Shown: piece by piece, positions 8,563 to 18,222 of the stretch
Numbering within the stretch: the first letter of the stretch is position 1
Layout: every line of letters starts with the position of its first letter
Source: Pedosphaera sp.
GTDB lineage: Bacteria > Verrucomicrobiota > Verrucomicrobiia > Limisphaerales > Pedosphaeraceae
Direction: 5' to 3'
Length of the DNA stretch: 63,720 nucleotides
Assembly (NCBI GenBank): GCA_028293325.1
Contig: JAQGPA010000111.1
Coordinates: 1-63,720 of the forward strand
Translations under genes and position numbers: made by a program
Notes under the pieces: generated by a model
Told to the model about the DNA's origin: nothing
Databases searched by the model: none
Seen by the model: only the letters and a program-made list of their open reading frames with translations

Positions 8563-11500
8563 TTATGGCGAACGCAAGCGGAAGAACACGTTTGGATTTG
8601 TGGGGTCAACAGTGATCACCGATTGGGTGCTCGTCTCGCTACCGGACACGTCCACCCAGTTGGTCGAGATACCCACATTCGCGGCATTGGTCTGCGCTTG
8701 CAGGAACCAGCCAAGGTTTCCGGCGGGCCAGGAGAGCGTGAGTTGGTTGCCCGCGGCACTCAGGCTGATGCTCGGCGGAGTTGGCGAAGTCAGACTATAG
8801 CCGACTACGTCGCCATAGACGTCGCCGACACGGACTTCATCCAGGCCGATGGGGAAGGCGCCGTTGATGTTAATCCCCAGCGCGGAGATGGTGCCGACAT
8901 CGAAGGTGCTGTTGACCACGTTGGCGGCCACTCCGGGCGTGATAGCACCGGCCGGCGGGTCAATCCAGAGACTGACGGTGTCATTGGCACCCGCGGTGTT
9001 GAAATCAATTTTGATCACCACCAGGTGCACCGCGCTATTGTCGATGGCGGTCGTGGCGCCCAAAACCCCGGCGCCACCCAGACTGGTGCTGTTCACGGTG
9101 CCCAGCCCGAAGCCGGTCAGCGTCGGACTAAAGGGAACCTCGAATCCGGCAAAGAGACTATTCGCGTTGTTACCCTTGAGGAAAACGCCGCAGGCGTTGG
9201 CTCCGGGATCGCCGCCGGGACCTTTCATCAGGAAGCTGATATACTTCGTGCCAGTGGAGAGGGGAGTGGCAAGATTTACCGTGGTCTGGGCACCGGCAGC
9301 GGCGTGCTGGTAAGAGTTGTCGCTCGTCGGCAGACCGGGATAGGTCAAGCCGGCGACGATATTGGGACCGCCCGCCACATTCCAATTACCGGCAAACCCG
9401 GTGGCCGTGCTCGGAGTGTTATTCGCCAACACACCAAGGGTGTAATTAAACGATTCGTAAGCGCTGGGCCCGTAAGTGCCGGTCGGCGTGGCATTCACTT
9501 CGCTGGAGTCGCTGCTTTCGCCATAAGCGCTCACGGCGGAGACGGTATAGAAATACTGGGTGAATTTAACCGCCGACGTGTCGATGTAATTGTTCGAACC
9601 CGCGCTGGCGATGGTCACTTCCGCACCGGTGGTAGTCGAGCGCTTGATGTTGTAACTCGCGGCTCCCGCAGCAGCAGTCCAGGAAAGAGAAACCTGGCTG
9701 TTGCCCGCCGTGGCACTCAGGCCCGTTGGCGTTGCCGGCGGAACATCCGGTGTGGCGCTCACTTCGGAGGAATCGGCGCTCTCACCCGCAGAATTAGTCG
9801 AGGAAACCTTGTAGAAATATTGCGTGCCGTTGACCACCGCGGAATCGGAGTAGCTGTTGCCGGCCACGTTGGCGACGGTGACTTCCGTTCCGCTGCTGGT
9901 CGAGCGCTTGACATTGTAGCTGGCCGCACCCGTTGCCGCGCTCCAACTCAAATTGACCGCGCCATTGGTGCCGACGGCGGCCAATCCTATGGGAATGCCA
10001 GGCAATGCAATGGTGGGCGTGGCGCTCACTTCGGAGGAACTGGCGCCAGGCCCGGTGGCATTGACGGCTTGCACCACGTAGAAATAGGTGGTGCCGCCGA
10101 CGGCGGTGTTATCGTAGTTTGTGTTGGACGCCACGTTGTTGGTCACCGTGTAAACCCCCGTGCTCGTGCCGCGCAAAACATTGTAGCTGGAAGCGCCGCT
10201 CACGGCATTCCAACTCAGGCTGACGGCGTTGACGCCCGCAGTCGCTGCCAAGCCCGTCGGAGCATCAGGCGGCGGAAGATAGCCCACCACATCACCGTAA
10301 ACATCACCCACGCGAACTTCATCCCATTTAGGATTGTAGCCGCCGGTGATATTGATCCCTACTGCGGAGATGGTGCCGACATCGAAGGAGCTGTTCACCA
10401 CATTAGCGGCCACTCCCGGCGTGATCACACCCGCTGGCGGATCGATCCAGAGACTGACCGTATCGTTGGCGCCCGAGGTGTTGAAATCAATTTCAATCAC
10501 CACCAGATGCACGGAGGTATTATTGATATTGACGACGCTCCCCAATGCACTGGCGCTACCCAAAGTGGTGCTGTTCACGCTGCCCAGTCCGAAACCGGTG
10601 GTAATGCCCGTGTCAGGCACGCGGAAGCCGGCGAAGAGGCTGTTGGCGTTATTGCCCTTGAAGAAGACACCGACGGTGTCGCCGCCGGAATTGCCACTGC
10701 CCTTGAACAGGAAACTAATAAACTTCGTGCCGCTGGAGAGCGGGCTGGTTAAGTTCTCGGTCGTTTGGGCACCGGCAGCGGCATGTTGGTAGGCGTTGTT
10801 GCCGGTCGGGAGGCCGGGATAGGTCAGTCCGGCGACGATGCTGGGGCTGCCCGATACAGTCCAATTGCCGGTAAAGCCTGTCGCCGTGCTGGGCGTGTTA
10901 TTTGCCAAGCCTCCAATGCCGTAATTAAACGACTCGTAAGCGCTGGGGCCGTAAGCGCCGGTCGGCGTGGCCGTGGCTTCCGGACTTGAGTTGCTGCTTT
11001 CGCCATAGGCGTTTACAGCGGAAACGACGTAGTAATATTGGGTAAATTTGACCGCGGTTGAGTCGATGTAGGCCACCGTGGGATCGGGTGTGGTGCCAAT
11101 CGTGCTGTAACCGGAACCGCTGGTGGTCGAGCGCTTGACGTTGTAACTGACGGCTCCCGCGGAACCAGTCCAGGCGAGGGACACCTGATTGCTGCCCGCA
11201 ATTGCGCTCAGGCCCGTTGGCGCCAACGGAGGATCATTTGGCGTGGCGCTCACTTCGGAGGAATTTGCGCTCTCACCGGCGGAATTGGTGGAGGAAATCT
11301 TGTAGAAATATTGCGTGCCGTTGACCACTGCGGAATCGGAGTAACTGGTCGTGCCCGCGGTGGCAATGGTGACTTCCGCTCCACTGGTGGTCGAGCGTTT
11401 GACATTATAACTGGCCGCACCCGCAGCCGCGCTCCAACTCAAATTGACCGCGCCATTGGTGCCCACGGCGGCCAATCCAGTGGGTGTGCCGGGCAAGGCT

Positions 11501-12495
11501 ATGGTAGGAGTCACGCTCACTTCGGAGGAGCTGGCGCTGGCGCCGGAGGAATTTGTGGCTTGCACCACGTAGAAATAGGTCGTGCCGCCGATGGCCGTGC
11601 TGTCATAGTTCGTATTTGAAGCGACGTTGTTGGTCACCGTGTAAACACCCGTGCTGGTGCCGCGCAAAACTTTGTAGCCGGTGGCGCCGCTTGTGAGGGT
11701 CCAATTTAAACCGACTGCATTGACAAACGGTGTGGCGGTTAATCCGGTAGGGGCGGACGGCGGCGGCACAAAACCCACGACATCGCCGTAAGTGTCACCG
11801 ACACGAATCTCATCCACCGTGATCGTCGCGCCACCCTGGACGTTCAAGCCAATGCCCGAAATGGCGCCGACATCATAGGTGCTCAGCGTCCCCGCAGCAG
11901 TAACTCCCGGTGCGGTGGCATTGGCTACCGGGTTGGTATAAACCGTCACGGTATCGTTTGCGCCCGACGTATCAAAATCAATTTTCAGCACGATCAGATA
12001 AGTGCTGGCATAGTTTCCGAGCCCCACTTGCTTGAGTGAGGTTGCTCCCACGGCGGCGGTGCCGGCGGTGGTCATGGAGCCCAGCCCCAATTGCCCTTGC
12101 GTGCCGGAGAATGGTCCCAGACCGAAACCAAACCAGAGGCACGTCGTATTGCCATTGGGAAAGAAGACGCCGTCAATGTTCCCGCCCATATTTCCGGATG
12201 CGGTGTACAAGAAGCTGATGTATTTGGTGCCGCTGGAGATCGCGCTGGAGAGGCTCACGAGTTGCCGGCTGCTGCCTGAACTTAAAGCGCTGTTGGCGAC
12301 TGAGAGGGCGGGGTAAGTCAAGCCGGTGGCTATGGTGGGGCTGGCGCCGCACGTCCAGTTCCCGGTAAAACCGGTTCCGGTGGCATTAGTGCCATTGCGC
12401 AGTGTGGTGTAATTAAACGGCTCGTAAGCGTTTAAGGCAGCGTTGGCAATGCCTGTCATCGCGATCAAGGCGATACCGAGGATTAGTTTTTTCAT
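8563..12495 (-). CDS. Secreted multidomain Fn3/lectin-like repeat protein
   Basis: 1310 aa with a clear signal peptide (MKKLILGIALIAMTGIANA). The mature protein is built from three copies of a ~210-aa module that begins A-Y-E-x-F-N-Y and ends DEVRVGD-Y-GDVVG. Copies 1 and 2 are each followed by three Fn3 domains (PTGL...VSLSWT..AGA.SYNVKRSTTSG..., ending SSEVSATP). After the third module comes a ~70-aa C-terminal domain (PPSISLSAAGNQLTLSW ... FFRLRSP) of a kind often seen at the ends of exported verrucomicrobial proteins. The order is module-Fn3x3-module-Fn3x3-module-tail. The same module starts the diheme oxidoreductase downstream. No catalytic residues are recognisable. I infer an extracellular binding or scaffold protein, perhaps for polysaccharide. 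Long open frames on the opposite strand (e.g. 8242-10752) are composition artefacts. Confidence 0.85.
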   Translation of the reverse strand: MKKLILGIALIAMTGIANAALNAYEPFNYTTLRNGTNATGTGFTGNWTCGASPTIATGLTYPALSVANSALSSGSSRQLVSLSSAISSGTKYISFLYTASGNMGGNIDGVFFPNGNTTCLWFGFGLGPFSGTQGQLGLGSMTTAGTAAVGATSLKQVGLGNYASTYLIVLKIDFDTSGANDTVTVYTNPVANATAPGVTAAGTLSTYDVGAISGIGLNVQGGATITVDEIRVGDTYGDVVGFVPPPSAPTGLTATPFVNAVGLNWTLTSGATGYKVLRGTSTGVYTVTNNVASNTNYDSTAIGGTTYFYVVQATNSSGASASSSEVSVTPTIALPGTPTGLAAVGTNGAVNLSWSAAAGAASYNVKRSTTSGAEVTIATAGTTSYSDSAVVNGTQYFYKISSTNSAGESANSSEVSATPNDPPLAPTGLSAIAGSNQVSLAWTGSAGAVSYNVKRSTTSGSGYSTIGTTPDPTVAYIDSTAVKFTQYYYVVSAVNAYGESSNSSPEATATPTGAYGPSAYESFNYGIGGLANNTPSTATGFTGNWTVSGSPSIVAGLTYPGLPTGNNAYQHAAAGAQTTENLTSPLSSGTKFISFLFKGSGNSGGDTVGVFFKGNNANSLFAGFRVPDTGITTGFGLGSVNSTTLGSASALGSVVNINNTSVHLVVIEIDFNTSGANDTVSLWIDPPAGVITPGVAANVVNSSFDVGTISAVGINITGGYNPKWDEVRVGDVYGDVVGYLPPPDAPTGLAATAGVNAVSLSWNAVSGASSYNVLRGTSTGVYTVTNNVASNTNYDNTAVGGTTYFYVVQAVNATGPGASSSEVSATPTIALPGIPIGLAAVGTNGAVNLSWSAATGAASYNVKRSTSSGTEVTVANVAGNSYSDSAVVNGTQYFYKVSSTNSAGESADSSEVSATPDVPPATPTGLSATAGNSQVSLSWTAAAGAASYNIKRSTTTGAEVTIASAGSNNYIDTSAVKFTQYFYTVSAVSAYGESSDSSEVNATPTGTYGPSAYESFNYTLGVLANNTPSTATGFAGNWNVAGGPNIVAGLTYPGLPTSDNSYQHAAAGAQTTVNLATPLSTGTKYISFLMKGPGGDPGANACGVFLKGNNANSLFAGFEVPFSPTLTGFGLGTVNSTSLGGAGVLGATTAIDNSAVHLVVIKIDFNTAGANDTVSLWIDPPAGAITPGVAANVVNSTFDVGTISALGININGAFPIGLDEVRVGDVYGDVVGYSLTSPTPPSISLSAAGNQLTLSWPAGNLGWFLQAQTNAANVGISTNWVDVSGSETSTQSVITVDPTNPNVFFRLRSP
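9472..12438 (-). repeat. Tandem ~1.48-kb internal duplication (module + three Fn3 domains)
   Basis: Equivalent points, the boundary sequence around CTCGTAAGCG at the start of each lectin-like module, fall near 12428, 10940 and 9461. This gives unit lengths of about 1488 and 1479 bases, both multiples of three. A third, partial unit (module only) extends to about 8790. Stretches of near-identical DNA between units point to a recent or gene-converted duplication. Confidence 0.75.
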
Positions 12496-12640
12496 GCGCC
12501 GGGTTTTGGTTCGTTCTGCGGGACAACCTTGCCGCGCGCTGCTGCAAAAGCTGCTGCAGGCGACGACGACAAAAGGTCGAGTTGTTGGTTGCGAATTCGG
12601 ATTATGGCCAAAGCTTAACCCGGAATTGCCTGCCGCCTAG

Positions 12641-12656
12641 CTAGCCGAGCGGCTAG
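12641..12656. terminator. Small perfect hairpin after the response regulator gene
   Basis: CTAGCC-GAGC-GGCTAG forms a 6-bp stem with a 4-base loop. It is followed by TTTTAG on the plus strand only, so as a terminator it would better serve plus-strand transcription. On the minus strand it lies 10 bases past the response regulator stop without a U-tract. The role is uncertain. Confidence 0.3.
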
Positions 12657-12665
12657 TTTTAGAAG

Positions 12666-13289
12666 CTATCCCTGTTTGAATTTCAGCGCCGCCTCGGTGC
12701 GCGAGTGGACGTGCAGTTTGCCGTAAATGTGCTGGAGATGCCACTTTACAGCGGCCACGGTGACGCCCAGCCGGTCGGCAATGGCCTTGTTGCCAAAGCC
12801 GTGCATCACCAGTTCCAGCACCTCCCGCTCGCGGTCGGAAAGGCTTTCCACCTGTTCAGCCACCTTCACCTGTCCGCGGAACTGGCCGATCACCTTGCGG
12901 GCGATTTCCGGCGTCATCGGCACGCCGCCGTCGTGGACTTCCTGGATGGCGGCGATGACCTTCTCCGGTTGGCCCCGTTTCAGCAGATAGCCGCAGGCCC
13001 CGGCACGGAGCGCCTGAAAAATTCGTTCCGAATCCTCATACACCGTGACGATGACAATCAGCACGGCCGGCATCAGTTCCTTGATCTTGGCGGTGCACTC
13101 CACGCCCGTTGAATCCGGCAGTTGGATGTCCATCAGCACCACGTCGGGATGGGCCTTGGGAATTTGTCTCAACGCTTCCGCCACGGTGCCGCACGTGCAG
13201 ACGCAGCGAAATCCCGGCGTGCGGTTGAGCAAGGTTTCAAATCCCTCACGCACGATCTTGTTATCTTCCACCACGGCGACCTTGATCAT
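12666..13289 (-). CDS. NarL/FixJ-type response regulator
   Basis: 207 aa. The receiver domain (1-120) has the acidic pair E8/D9, the phospho-acceptor Asp at residue 54 (VVLMDIQLPDSTG), a conserved Thr in the IVTVYED strand and Lys in YLLKRG. The LuxR/GerE helix-turn-helix at about 148-205 reads LSDREREVLELVMHGFGNKAIADRLGVT. It is a cytoplasmic DNA-binding regulator that should be phosphorylated by the kinase encoded immediately upstream. The two genes share an ATGA overlap (13286-13289), so they are translationally coupled. Targets are unknown. The nearest candidates are the large secreted-protein cluster transcribed in the same direction just downstream. Confidence 0.93.
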   Translation of the reverse strand: MIKVAVVEDNKIVREGFETLLNRTPGFRCVCTCGTVAEALRQIPKAHPDVVLMDIQLPDSTGVECTAKIKELMPAVLIVIVTVYEDSERIFQALRAGACGYLLKRGQPEKVIAAIQEVHDGGVPMTPEIARKVIGQFRGQVKVAEQVESLSDREREVLELVMHGFGNKAIADRLGVTVAAVKWHLQHIYGKLHVHSRTEAALKFKQG

Positions 13290-15340
13290 AACAAATCTTC
13301 CGGTAGCGGTGCGCGGAAACGCACGGTGGTTCCCTTGTGCGCCTGGCTGGTGATTTCACATTGACCGCCGAGCGTTTCCAAACGCGCCTTCATATTGGCA
13401 ATGCCGTCCTCGCCGGCCTGAGGCTCGCACAAAACAAATCCACATCCGTCATCTGCCACCTCCACCATCAAAAATCCGTCGCGCACGGAAACGCCGATCC
13501 GCACCTGCGTTGCTCTGGCGTGGCGGACAACGTTGGTCAGCGATTCTTTGAACGCAAAGAAAAGTTCCTGCCGAAACATGGGGTTCAGCGGGTGCTCCGG
13601 CAAATCCTCGGCCATGGCCAGGCCGCAGGATATGGAAGCGAGATCCAGCAATCGCTGCGCATAAGCACCAAAGTAACTCGCCAGCGAGGCAATGGTGTCA
13701 TTGCGGGGATTCACCGCCCAGACAATTTCATCCAGCGAAGTCACCATGTGACGCGCAATTTCACTCAGAGCACCCAGATATCCCTCCTTTTCCTTGGCTG
13801 AGGTGGTTGCACTCAGGGTGAGAGTCGTGAGCATATTGACTTCCGTAAGTCCGGAACCGAGGTCGTCGTGCAAATCATGCGCCACCCGCGCACGTTCCTG
13901 TTCAATCTCACGCCGACGCTCGGCCAGCTGCCGTTTTTGGATTTGAATCTCCAGTTCGCGCGTGCGTTCCGCTATCTTGCGGCGGAGAATACCCACCCAG
14001 CCAAACGCAGCCAGCGCCACCAAGCCAAGGGCACCAGCAATCCACAAGACCCTGCCCAACGTCCACCAAGAGGGTGATCGCAGCAGCACAACATCGTTCT
14101 CCAAACGCAATTGTATGCTGAAGGATTTTGCCCGCCAGGTTTCACCTGCTTCCCAATCACCCGGGTCAATCCGGCAAACGCCGGAAACCGAGACCAGGCT
14201 GCCGTTCTGCAGATGGGCAAAGCTATCCTGCCCTTCAGGCGAGCGCAGGTAGGCGTGAAAAATAATATCGCCATCCTGCAAGATGAGATAAGGCTGCGAA
14301 CCGTCCAACGCCCGGCTGAGCAACCGCGCCGTGATTTGGATCAATTGGACGTCATGCTTCCCTTTTAACACTTCATCCGTGGTCAACGTCGCGGGCGAGA
14401 GTAGCGCACCGGATGCGAGCTTCCGGTAGATGGCATCCTGCAACGTAGGGGTATATTCACCCTGTCCCACGTAACCCAGCACCTCTACGCGGTCGCCAAG
14501 TTGTAGAGGTTCACGTGACTTTGTCCTTACTTCGATGCCCTGCTCAACATCCTGCACAAATAGCGCGTGGCCCGGCTCGAAATAAATCACCGTGCCCTCC
14601 AGCTTGACCCGGTGATCGAACGAACCCTGGGGGGTAAATTGGAGCAAGCTGCCGATGGGACGGGCCTTGATGGCGAAAGGGTCCTCCGTCACCGGTTGCT
14701 CGATCACCAGGTCGTCCGGTCGCGGCACCATCAGGCGGATGGCAAACAATTGGCGCTGGCGGTTGAACTGTGTCGAGCACACGCCACGCACGCGCACCTT
14801 GCTGTCCAGCAGTGCCTCCGCCCGCTTCACGGGTAAATCGGGCGCGCAAACGGATACCCTTCCACCGCCGGTGGCAACTTCGATGAGGTAATACTTTATT
14901 GCCTCGTGAAGCTGAACCTGAACGGACCTGACGGTGCCGACAATTTCCACGAACTGGCTGTCATTCTGCCCGCTGGCCAACAGTTCGTAGGTAACCCGCT
15001 TGGGTTGAGGCAACGGAGCATTGCCCACCACTTTTATGCTTTCGGGCACTACAATCGGCGCATATTCACCCGGACTGGTAGTGCCATCGACCTCCACCAG
15101 ATCGCCGGGAACCAGGCGAATGGGAAGACCTGAATCGTACAGGTAAATTCCCGAGGTTTCGTCTTGTATGAAACGCGAGTAAAAACTCGAATCATAAAAC
15201 GTCACCACGCCACGCAAATGCACGCGAGTCTTCTGACTGGCTTGCTCCACCGTCAAGCTGCGCACCGCCGCTGCCGTGGTCAATTCCGGCGATGGCGATT
15301 GCGCCATTGCTGATGGAGCAACCAAGGCCACAAGCACCAA
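13286..15340 (-). CDS. Sensor histidine kinase with large exported N-terminal region (HisKA_3 type)
   Basis: About 684 aa. A signal peptide or membrane anchor is followed by ~400 exported residues with repeated OB-fold-like segments (VHLRGVVTFYDSSF, LVEVDGTTSPGEYAP, VRVRGVCSTQFN, DRVEVLGYVGQGEYTP). Then come one membrane helix (VLWIAGALGLVALAAFGWVGIL), a coiled coil, and a dimerisation/phospho-acceptor box with His in VAHDLHDDLGSGLTE. A HATPase domain follows: N-box FKESLTNVVRHA, G1 VEVADDGCGF, G2 DGIANMKARLETLGG. This is the NarX/DesK class, pairing with the overlapping NarL-type regulator. The listed start is a TTG inside the hydrophobic stretch. Reading upstream in frame, an ATT at 15379 would give a fuller signal peptide (AIIQSLKTLFHILVLVALVAPSAMA), so the true N-terminus may use a rare start. 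The ligand is unknown. Confidence 0.85.
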   Translation of the reverse strand: MVLVALVAPSAMAQSPSPELTTAAAVRSLTVEQASQKTRVHLRGVVTFYDSSFYSRFIQDETSGIYLYDSGLPIRLVPGDLVEVDGTTSPGEYAPIVVPESIKVVGNAPLPQPKRVTYELLASGQNDSQFVEIVGTVRSVQVQLHEAIKYYLIEVATGGGRVSVCAPDLPVKRAEALLDSKVRVRGVCSTQFNRQRQLFAIRLMVPRPDDLVIEQPVTEDPFAIKARPIGSLLQFTPQGSFDHRVKLEGTVIYFEPGHALFVQDVEQGIEVRTKSREPLQLGDRVEVLGYVGQGEYTPTLQDAIYRKLASGALLSPATLTTDEVLKGKHDVQLIQITARLLSRALDGSQPYLILQDGDIIFHAYLRSPEGQDSFAHLQNGSLVSVSGVCRIDPGDWEAGETWRAKSFSIQLRLENDVVLLRSPSWWTLGRVLWIAGALGLVALAAFGWVGILRRKIAERTRELEIQIQKRQLAERRREIEQERARVAHDLHDDLGSGLTEVNMLTTLTLSATTSAKEKEGYLGALSEIARHMVTSLDEIVWAVNPRNDTIASLASYFGAYAQRLLDLASISCGLAMAEDLPEHPLNPMFRQELFFAFKESLTNVVRHARATQVRIGVSVRDGFLMVEVADDGCGFVLCEPQAGEDGIANMKARLETLGGQCEITSQAHKGTTVRFRAPLPEDLL

Positions 15341-15631
15341 AATATGGAACAGCGTTTTTAAGCTTTGGATGATAGCAATGCGATTACTCTATGTGCTTGA
15401 AGATTGAAAGAAGATAAACACACGGTAATTTGCCAACCAGTCCCCCTCGGTCATCGCAGGACGCCAGAGCACTTTGACTGCCGCCTTCCAAGCCTTACAC
15501 GGCACGGAGATAATATTAAGCGGCGCCGGAATTGTTAGGGGAGGGGGCTTGCAAGGAGCCACTCTTCACCCAACCAGTGCGTTCCAACGAACCGACACCC
15601 AAATTCCGACAACCGCTCGCAGAGGCCAATC

Positions 15632-17467
15632 TCAAGCCGCAATTGCCGCTTCCGCGATTTCCAGGAAGCCCTTTAGATGGAGAGCGCGTGTGGGGTGACG
15701 CAGTTTGCGCAACGCCTTGGCTTCAATCTGGCGGATGCGTTCGCGAGTGACCTGGTAATGCTTGCCCAACTCTTCCAGCGTGCGTCCGTAACCGTCCGCC
15801 AGCCCGAAGCGCATTTCCACGATCTTTCGTTCGCGTTCGTTGAGTGTGCTCAGCACCTTGCTGAGTTTTTCTTTTAAAAGACTGTTGCCGGTCATGATGG
15901 AAGGATTCTCCGCCCCTTTGTCTTCAATGAAATCGCCGAAGCAGGCGTCATCGCTGTCGCCGACCGTGGCTTGCATTGAGATCGGGTTCTGCGCCATCTT
16001 GAGAATCGCTTTAACGCGTTCGCCGGAAAGCTGCATTTCGTCGGCGATTTCATCGGGTGTGGCTTCGCGGCCAAACGCCTGGAACAATTCCTTTTGCGCC
16101 CGCATGAGCTTGCCGATGATTTCAATCATGTGCACCGGAATGCGAATTGTGCGGGCTTGATCAGCAATGGCGCGGGTAATCCCCTGGCGAATCCACCAGG
16201 TGGCATAAGTGGAAAACTTATAGCCGCGGCGATATTCAAACTTCTCCACGCCGCGCATCAGGCCAATATTGCCTTCCTGAATGAGGTCGAGGAAGGGGAG
16301 TCCTCGGTTGGTGTATTTCTTGCCGATGGAAACGACGAGCCGCAGATTGGCCTCAGCCATTTCAGTCCTGGCCTGGTTGGTCCTGGCCGCGCCCTGATTC
16401 AACTGCTGGCAGGCGTTGAGATATTCCTCACGGGGCATGCGTGCGAATTCCTCAAGCGCCGAGATCTTCTGCTTCTCAGATTTAATCGCGGCCGATTGAT
16501 GGTCGGACTTCCGCTGGCGCTCCAGGTCCTGGAGCGCGCGCAAGCTCGCCTGAATCTTGTCGTGGATGTTTTGCGTCACCAACACCATTTCCTCGATGAC
16601 CTTCTGCTTGTAGAAAAACTTCGGGAACATGTCCTGCAGCTTCTTGTCGAGCTTGTGGAATTCCTTTTCGAGCTTTTCCTTTGCATCTCCCTTGCCGCAG
16701 TCCTGCCACTCGGCATATTTTTCATCCAGCTTTTTGTCCAAGTCGCGCACATTTTTGACCAGCAGGCGTAACGCCTTCAAATGCCGCTCCCGGCTCTGGA
16801 CCTTTTTGTCAACGATGACCCGGTCAAACCGTTCCTTGGGCGGCTCGGAAATTAATTTTTCAGCCAGCGCAATATGTTCCTTGGCGGCAAAACCAAAGCT
16901 GTAAATGATTCGCTTCTGATCGTTCTCAGCCTCTTCCATCCGTTTGCAGATGGCGACTTCCTGTTCGCGGGTGAGCAGCGGCACCTTGCCCATTTGCCGG
17001 AGATACATGCGAACGGGATCATCCAAAATGTCCAGCCGGCCCTTTTCCTTCTCCTCTTCCTCTTCCGCCTCCGGTTGTTTGACGCGATCCACTTCGGCTT
17101 CTTCCACAATCTCGATCTCGAGATTGGCCAGCTTGGTGTAAACCTGGTCGAGATCTTCCGGCGTGACGACGGTGTCGGGCAGGGCGTTGTTGATGTCGTC
17201 GTAAGTCAGGTGGCCTTGTTCCTTCGCCAGCAGCAGCAACTCCTTAATTTTTTCGGTCAGGTCCAGACCGGATTTGGTCTTGATTAAGTCGGCGTCAGGC
17301 CGGGTGCCGCCGCTCGCAGGCTGCGCGGTTTCGCCGGTCCGCTTGGCAACCGCTTTGGCTTTATTCGCCCGGGCATGGGTCGCGGTGGTGGCGGGATGAG
17401 AGACGCTGCGTCCCGCTTTGGCAGGGACGTTTTTGGTGACTGATCGTTTGACGGTCGATTTAAGCAT
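15632..17467 (-). CDS. rpoD: Primary RNA polymerase sigma factor, sigma-70/RpoD
   Basis: About 611 aa from the ATG at 17467. A frame extension to 17536 adds 23 unlikely residues. It directs RNA polymerase to housekeeping promoters. A Lys/Ala-rich N-terminus is followed by region 1.1-like sequence ([20 protein letters not shown]), an acidic stretch, and region 1.2 ([21 protein letters not shown]). A long charged non-conserved insert precedes region 2 ([58 protein letters not shown]). Region 3 is [10 protein letters not shown]...[10 protein letters not shown], and region 4 is [43 protein letters not shown]. All are in the expected order and the length is normal for RpoD. It stands alone, with ~250 bases on each side. 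Confidence 0.97.
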   Translation of the reverse strand: MLKSTVKRSVTKNVPAKAGRSVSHPATTATHARANKAKAVAKRTGETAQPASGGTRPDADLIKTKSGLDLTEKIKELLLLAKEQGHLTYDDINNALPDTVVTPEDLDQVYTKLANLEIEIVEEAEVDRVKQPEAEEEEEKEKGRLDILDDPVRMYLRQMGKVPLLTREQEVAICKRMEEAENDQKRIIYSFGFAAKEHIALAEKLISEPPKERFDRVIVDKKVQSRERHLKALRLLVKNVRDLDKKLDEKYAEWQDCGKGDAKEKLEKEFHKLDKKLQDMFPKFFYKQKVIEEMVLVTQNIHDKIQASLRALQDLERQRKSDHQSAAIKSEKQKISALEEFARMPREEYLNACQQLNQGAARTNQARTEMAEANLRLVVSIGKKYTNRGLPFLDLIQEGNIGLMRGVEKFEYRRGYKFSTYATWWIRQGITRAIADQARTIRIPVHMIEIIGKLMRAQKELFQAFGREATPDEIADEMQLSGERVKAILKMAQNPISMQATVGDSDDACFGDFIEDKGAENPSIMTGNSLLKEKLSKVLSTLNERERKIVEMRFGLADGYGRTLEELGKHYQVTRERIRQIEAKALRKLRHPTRALHLKGFLEIAEAAIAA

Positions 17468-17745
17468 ATTCGTTTGGTTCCGCAATGCGGAGACAGGACA
17501 GCCAGCAAGTGTCTCAATGAAATGACCTCGCGTCAAACAATTGTCGAAAGTATTTCACGGCTGGCGGATCAAATGCACTGTCGAACGCCGGAAAATACGC
17601 AACACCGTCAAGAGCATTGAGCGCCAGCCCAAAATTGAAGCGGCAAGGCGCTTGGCTGCGTTACGAAGGCTTCTCTCGGAAAAACGACTTTTTAGCGAGG
17701 CAACAAAAAGGAATTCGGTTTGAACGCGGCAGTCGGTTGGCCGAA

Positions 17746-17776
17746 CAAAAACCCCCACGAAGTGACTCGTGGGGTT
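17746..17776 (-). terminator. Rho-independent terminator of the YlbF-like gene
   Basis: On the minus strand CCCCACGA-GTCACT-TCGTGGGG is followed by GTTTTTGTT, giving an 8-bp GC-rich stem and a U-tract. It begins about 30 bases after the stop of the gene at 17809-18222. Confidence 0.8.
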
Positions 17777-17808
17777 GGAAGATTAAAACCGATTGGACAT
17801 CAGCCGGC

Positions 17809-18222
17809 TCAATGACAACCGCAGCCGGAACCGCAGGAACCGCCGGAATCCATTTCGCTTTCCTCGGGCACGCGACCGAGTTCAAACGTCTTGCTGACGT
17901 ATTGGGAAACGGATTGCTGGAGCTTTTGCATTTCTTCCTGGGCGTCGAGGAAGCCACGGGCGACGGGGTTGTTCAGGAAGGATTCGCGGAGCGTTTCAAA
18001 TTCACTGATTTCGCCACCATCCAAAGGCTGACCCGTCTGTTGCTTCTGTTGCAACGCCTGGCCTTTGGTCATGAGGGTATCATACTGGCCGCGAGCCTTG
18101 TCATCCGCCATGAACGCATCCACACGCTGCCGCATGTCGCGCACGTCCGGCTGTTCGAGAATGGTTTGACAGAGATCCCGGGTCTTTTGGATTACGACGC
18201 TTTCTTCAGTTTGGGTTTGCAT
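17809..18222 (-). CDS. YlbF/YmcA-family protein with Cys-rich C-terminal tail
   Basis: 137 aa from the ATG at 18222 (MQTQTEES...). The longer frame to 18294 adds an unlikely leader. It is mostly alpha-helical and Gln/Glu-rich: VIQKTRDLCQTILEQPDV, then DDKARGQYDTLMTKGQALQQKQQ and NNPVARGFLDAQEEMQKLQQ. This resembles the Com_YlbF fold, known in Bacillus for the Y-complex affecting RNase Y and competence/biofilm. It ends in GGSCGSGCGCH, a compact three-Cys/one-His cluster able to bind a metal or an Fe-S cluster; the Bacillus YlbF and YmcA proteins are known to carry Fe-S clusters. The family call is by pattern; the function here is inferred. Confidence 0.65.
   Translation of the reverse strand: MQTQTEESVVIQKTRDLCQTILEQPDVRDMRQRVDAFMADDKARGQYDTLMTKGQALQQKQQTGQPLDGGEISEFETLRESFLNNPVARGFLDAQEEMQKLQQSVSQYVSKTFELGRVPEESEMDSGGSCGSGCGCH

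Noticed and set aside
8242..10752. 836-aa plus-strand open frame
   Set aside because: Lies opposite the 1310-aa Fn3 protein; its sequence has no domain, and the minus strand has clear Fn3 repeats and a signal peptide. A shadow of repetitive GC-rich DNA.
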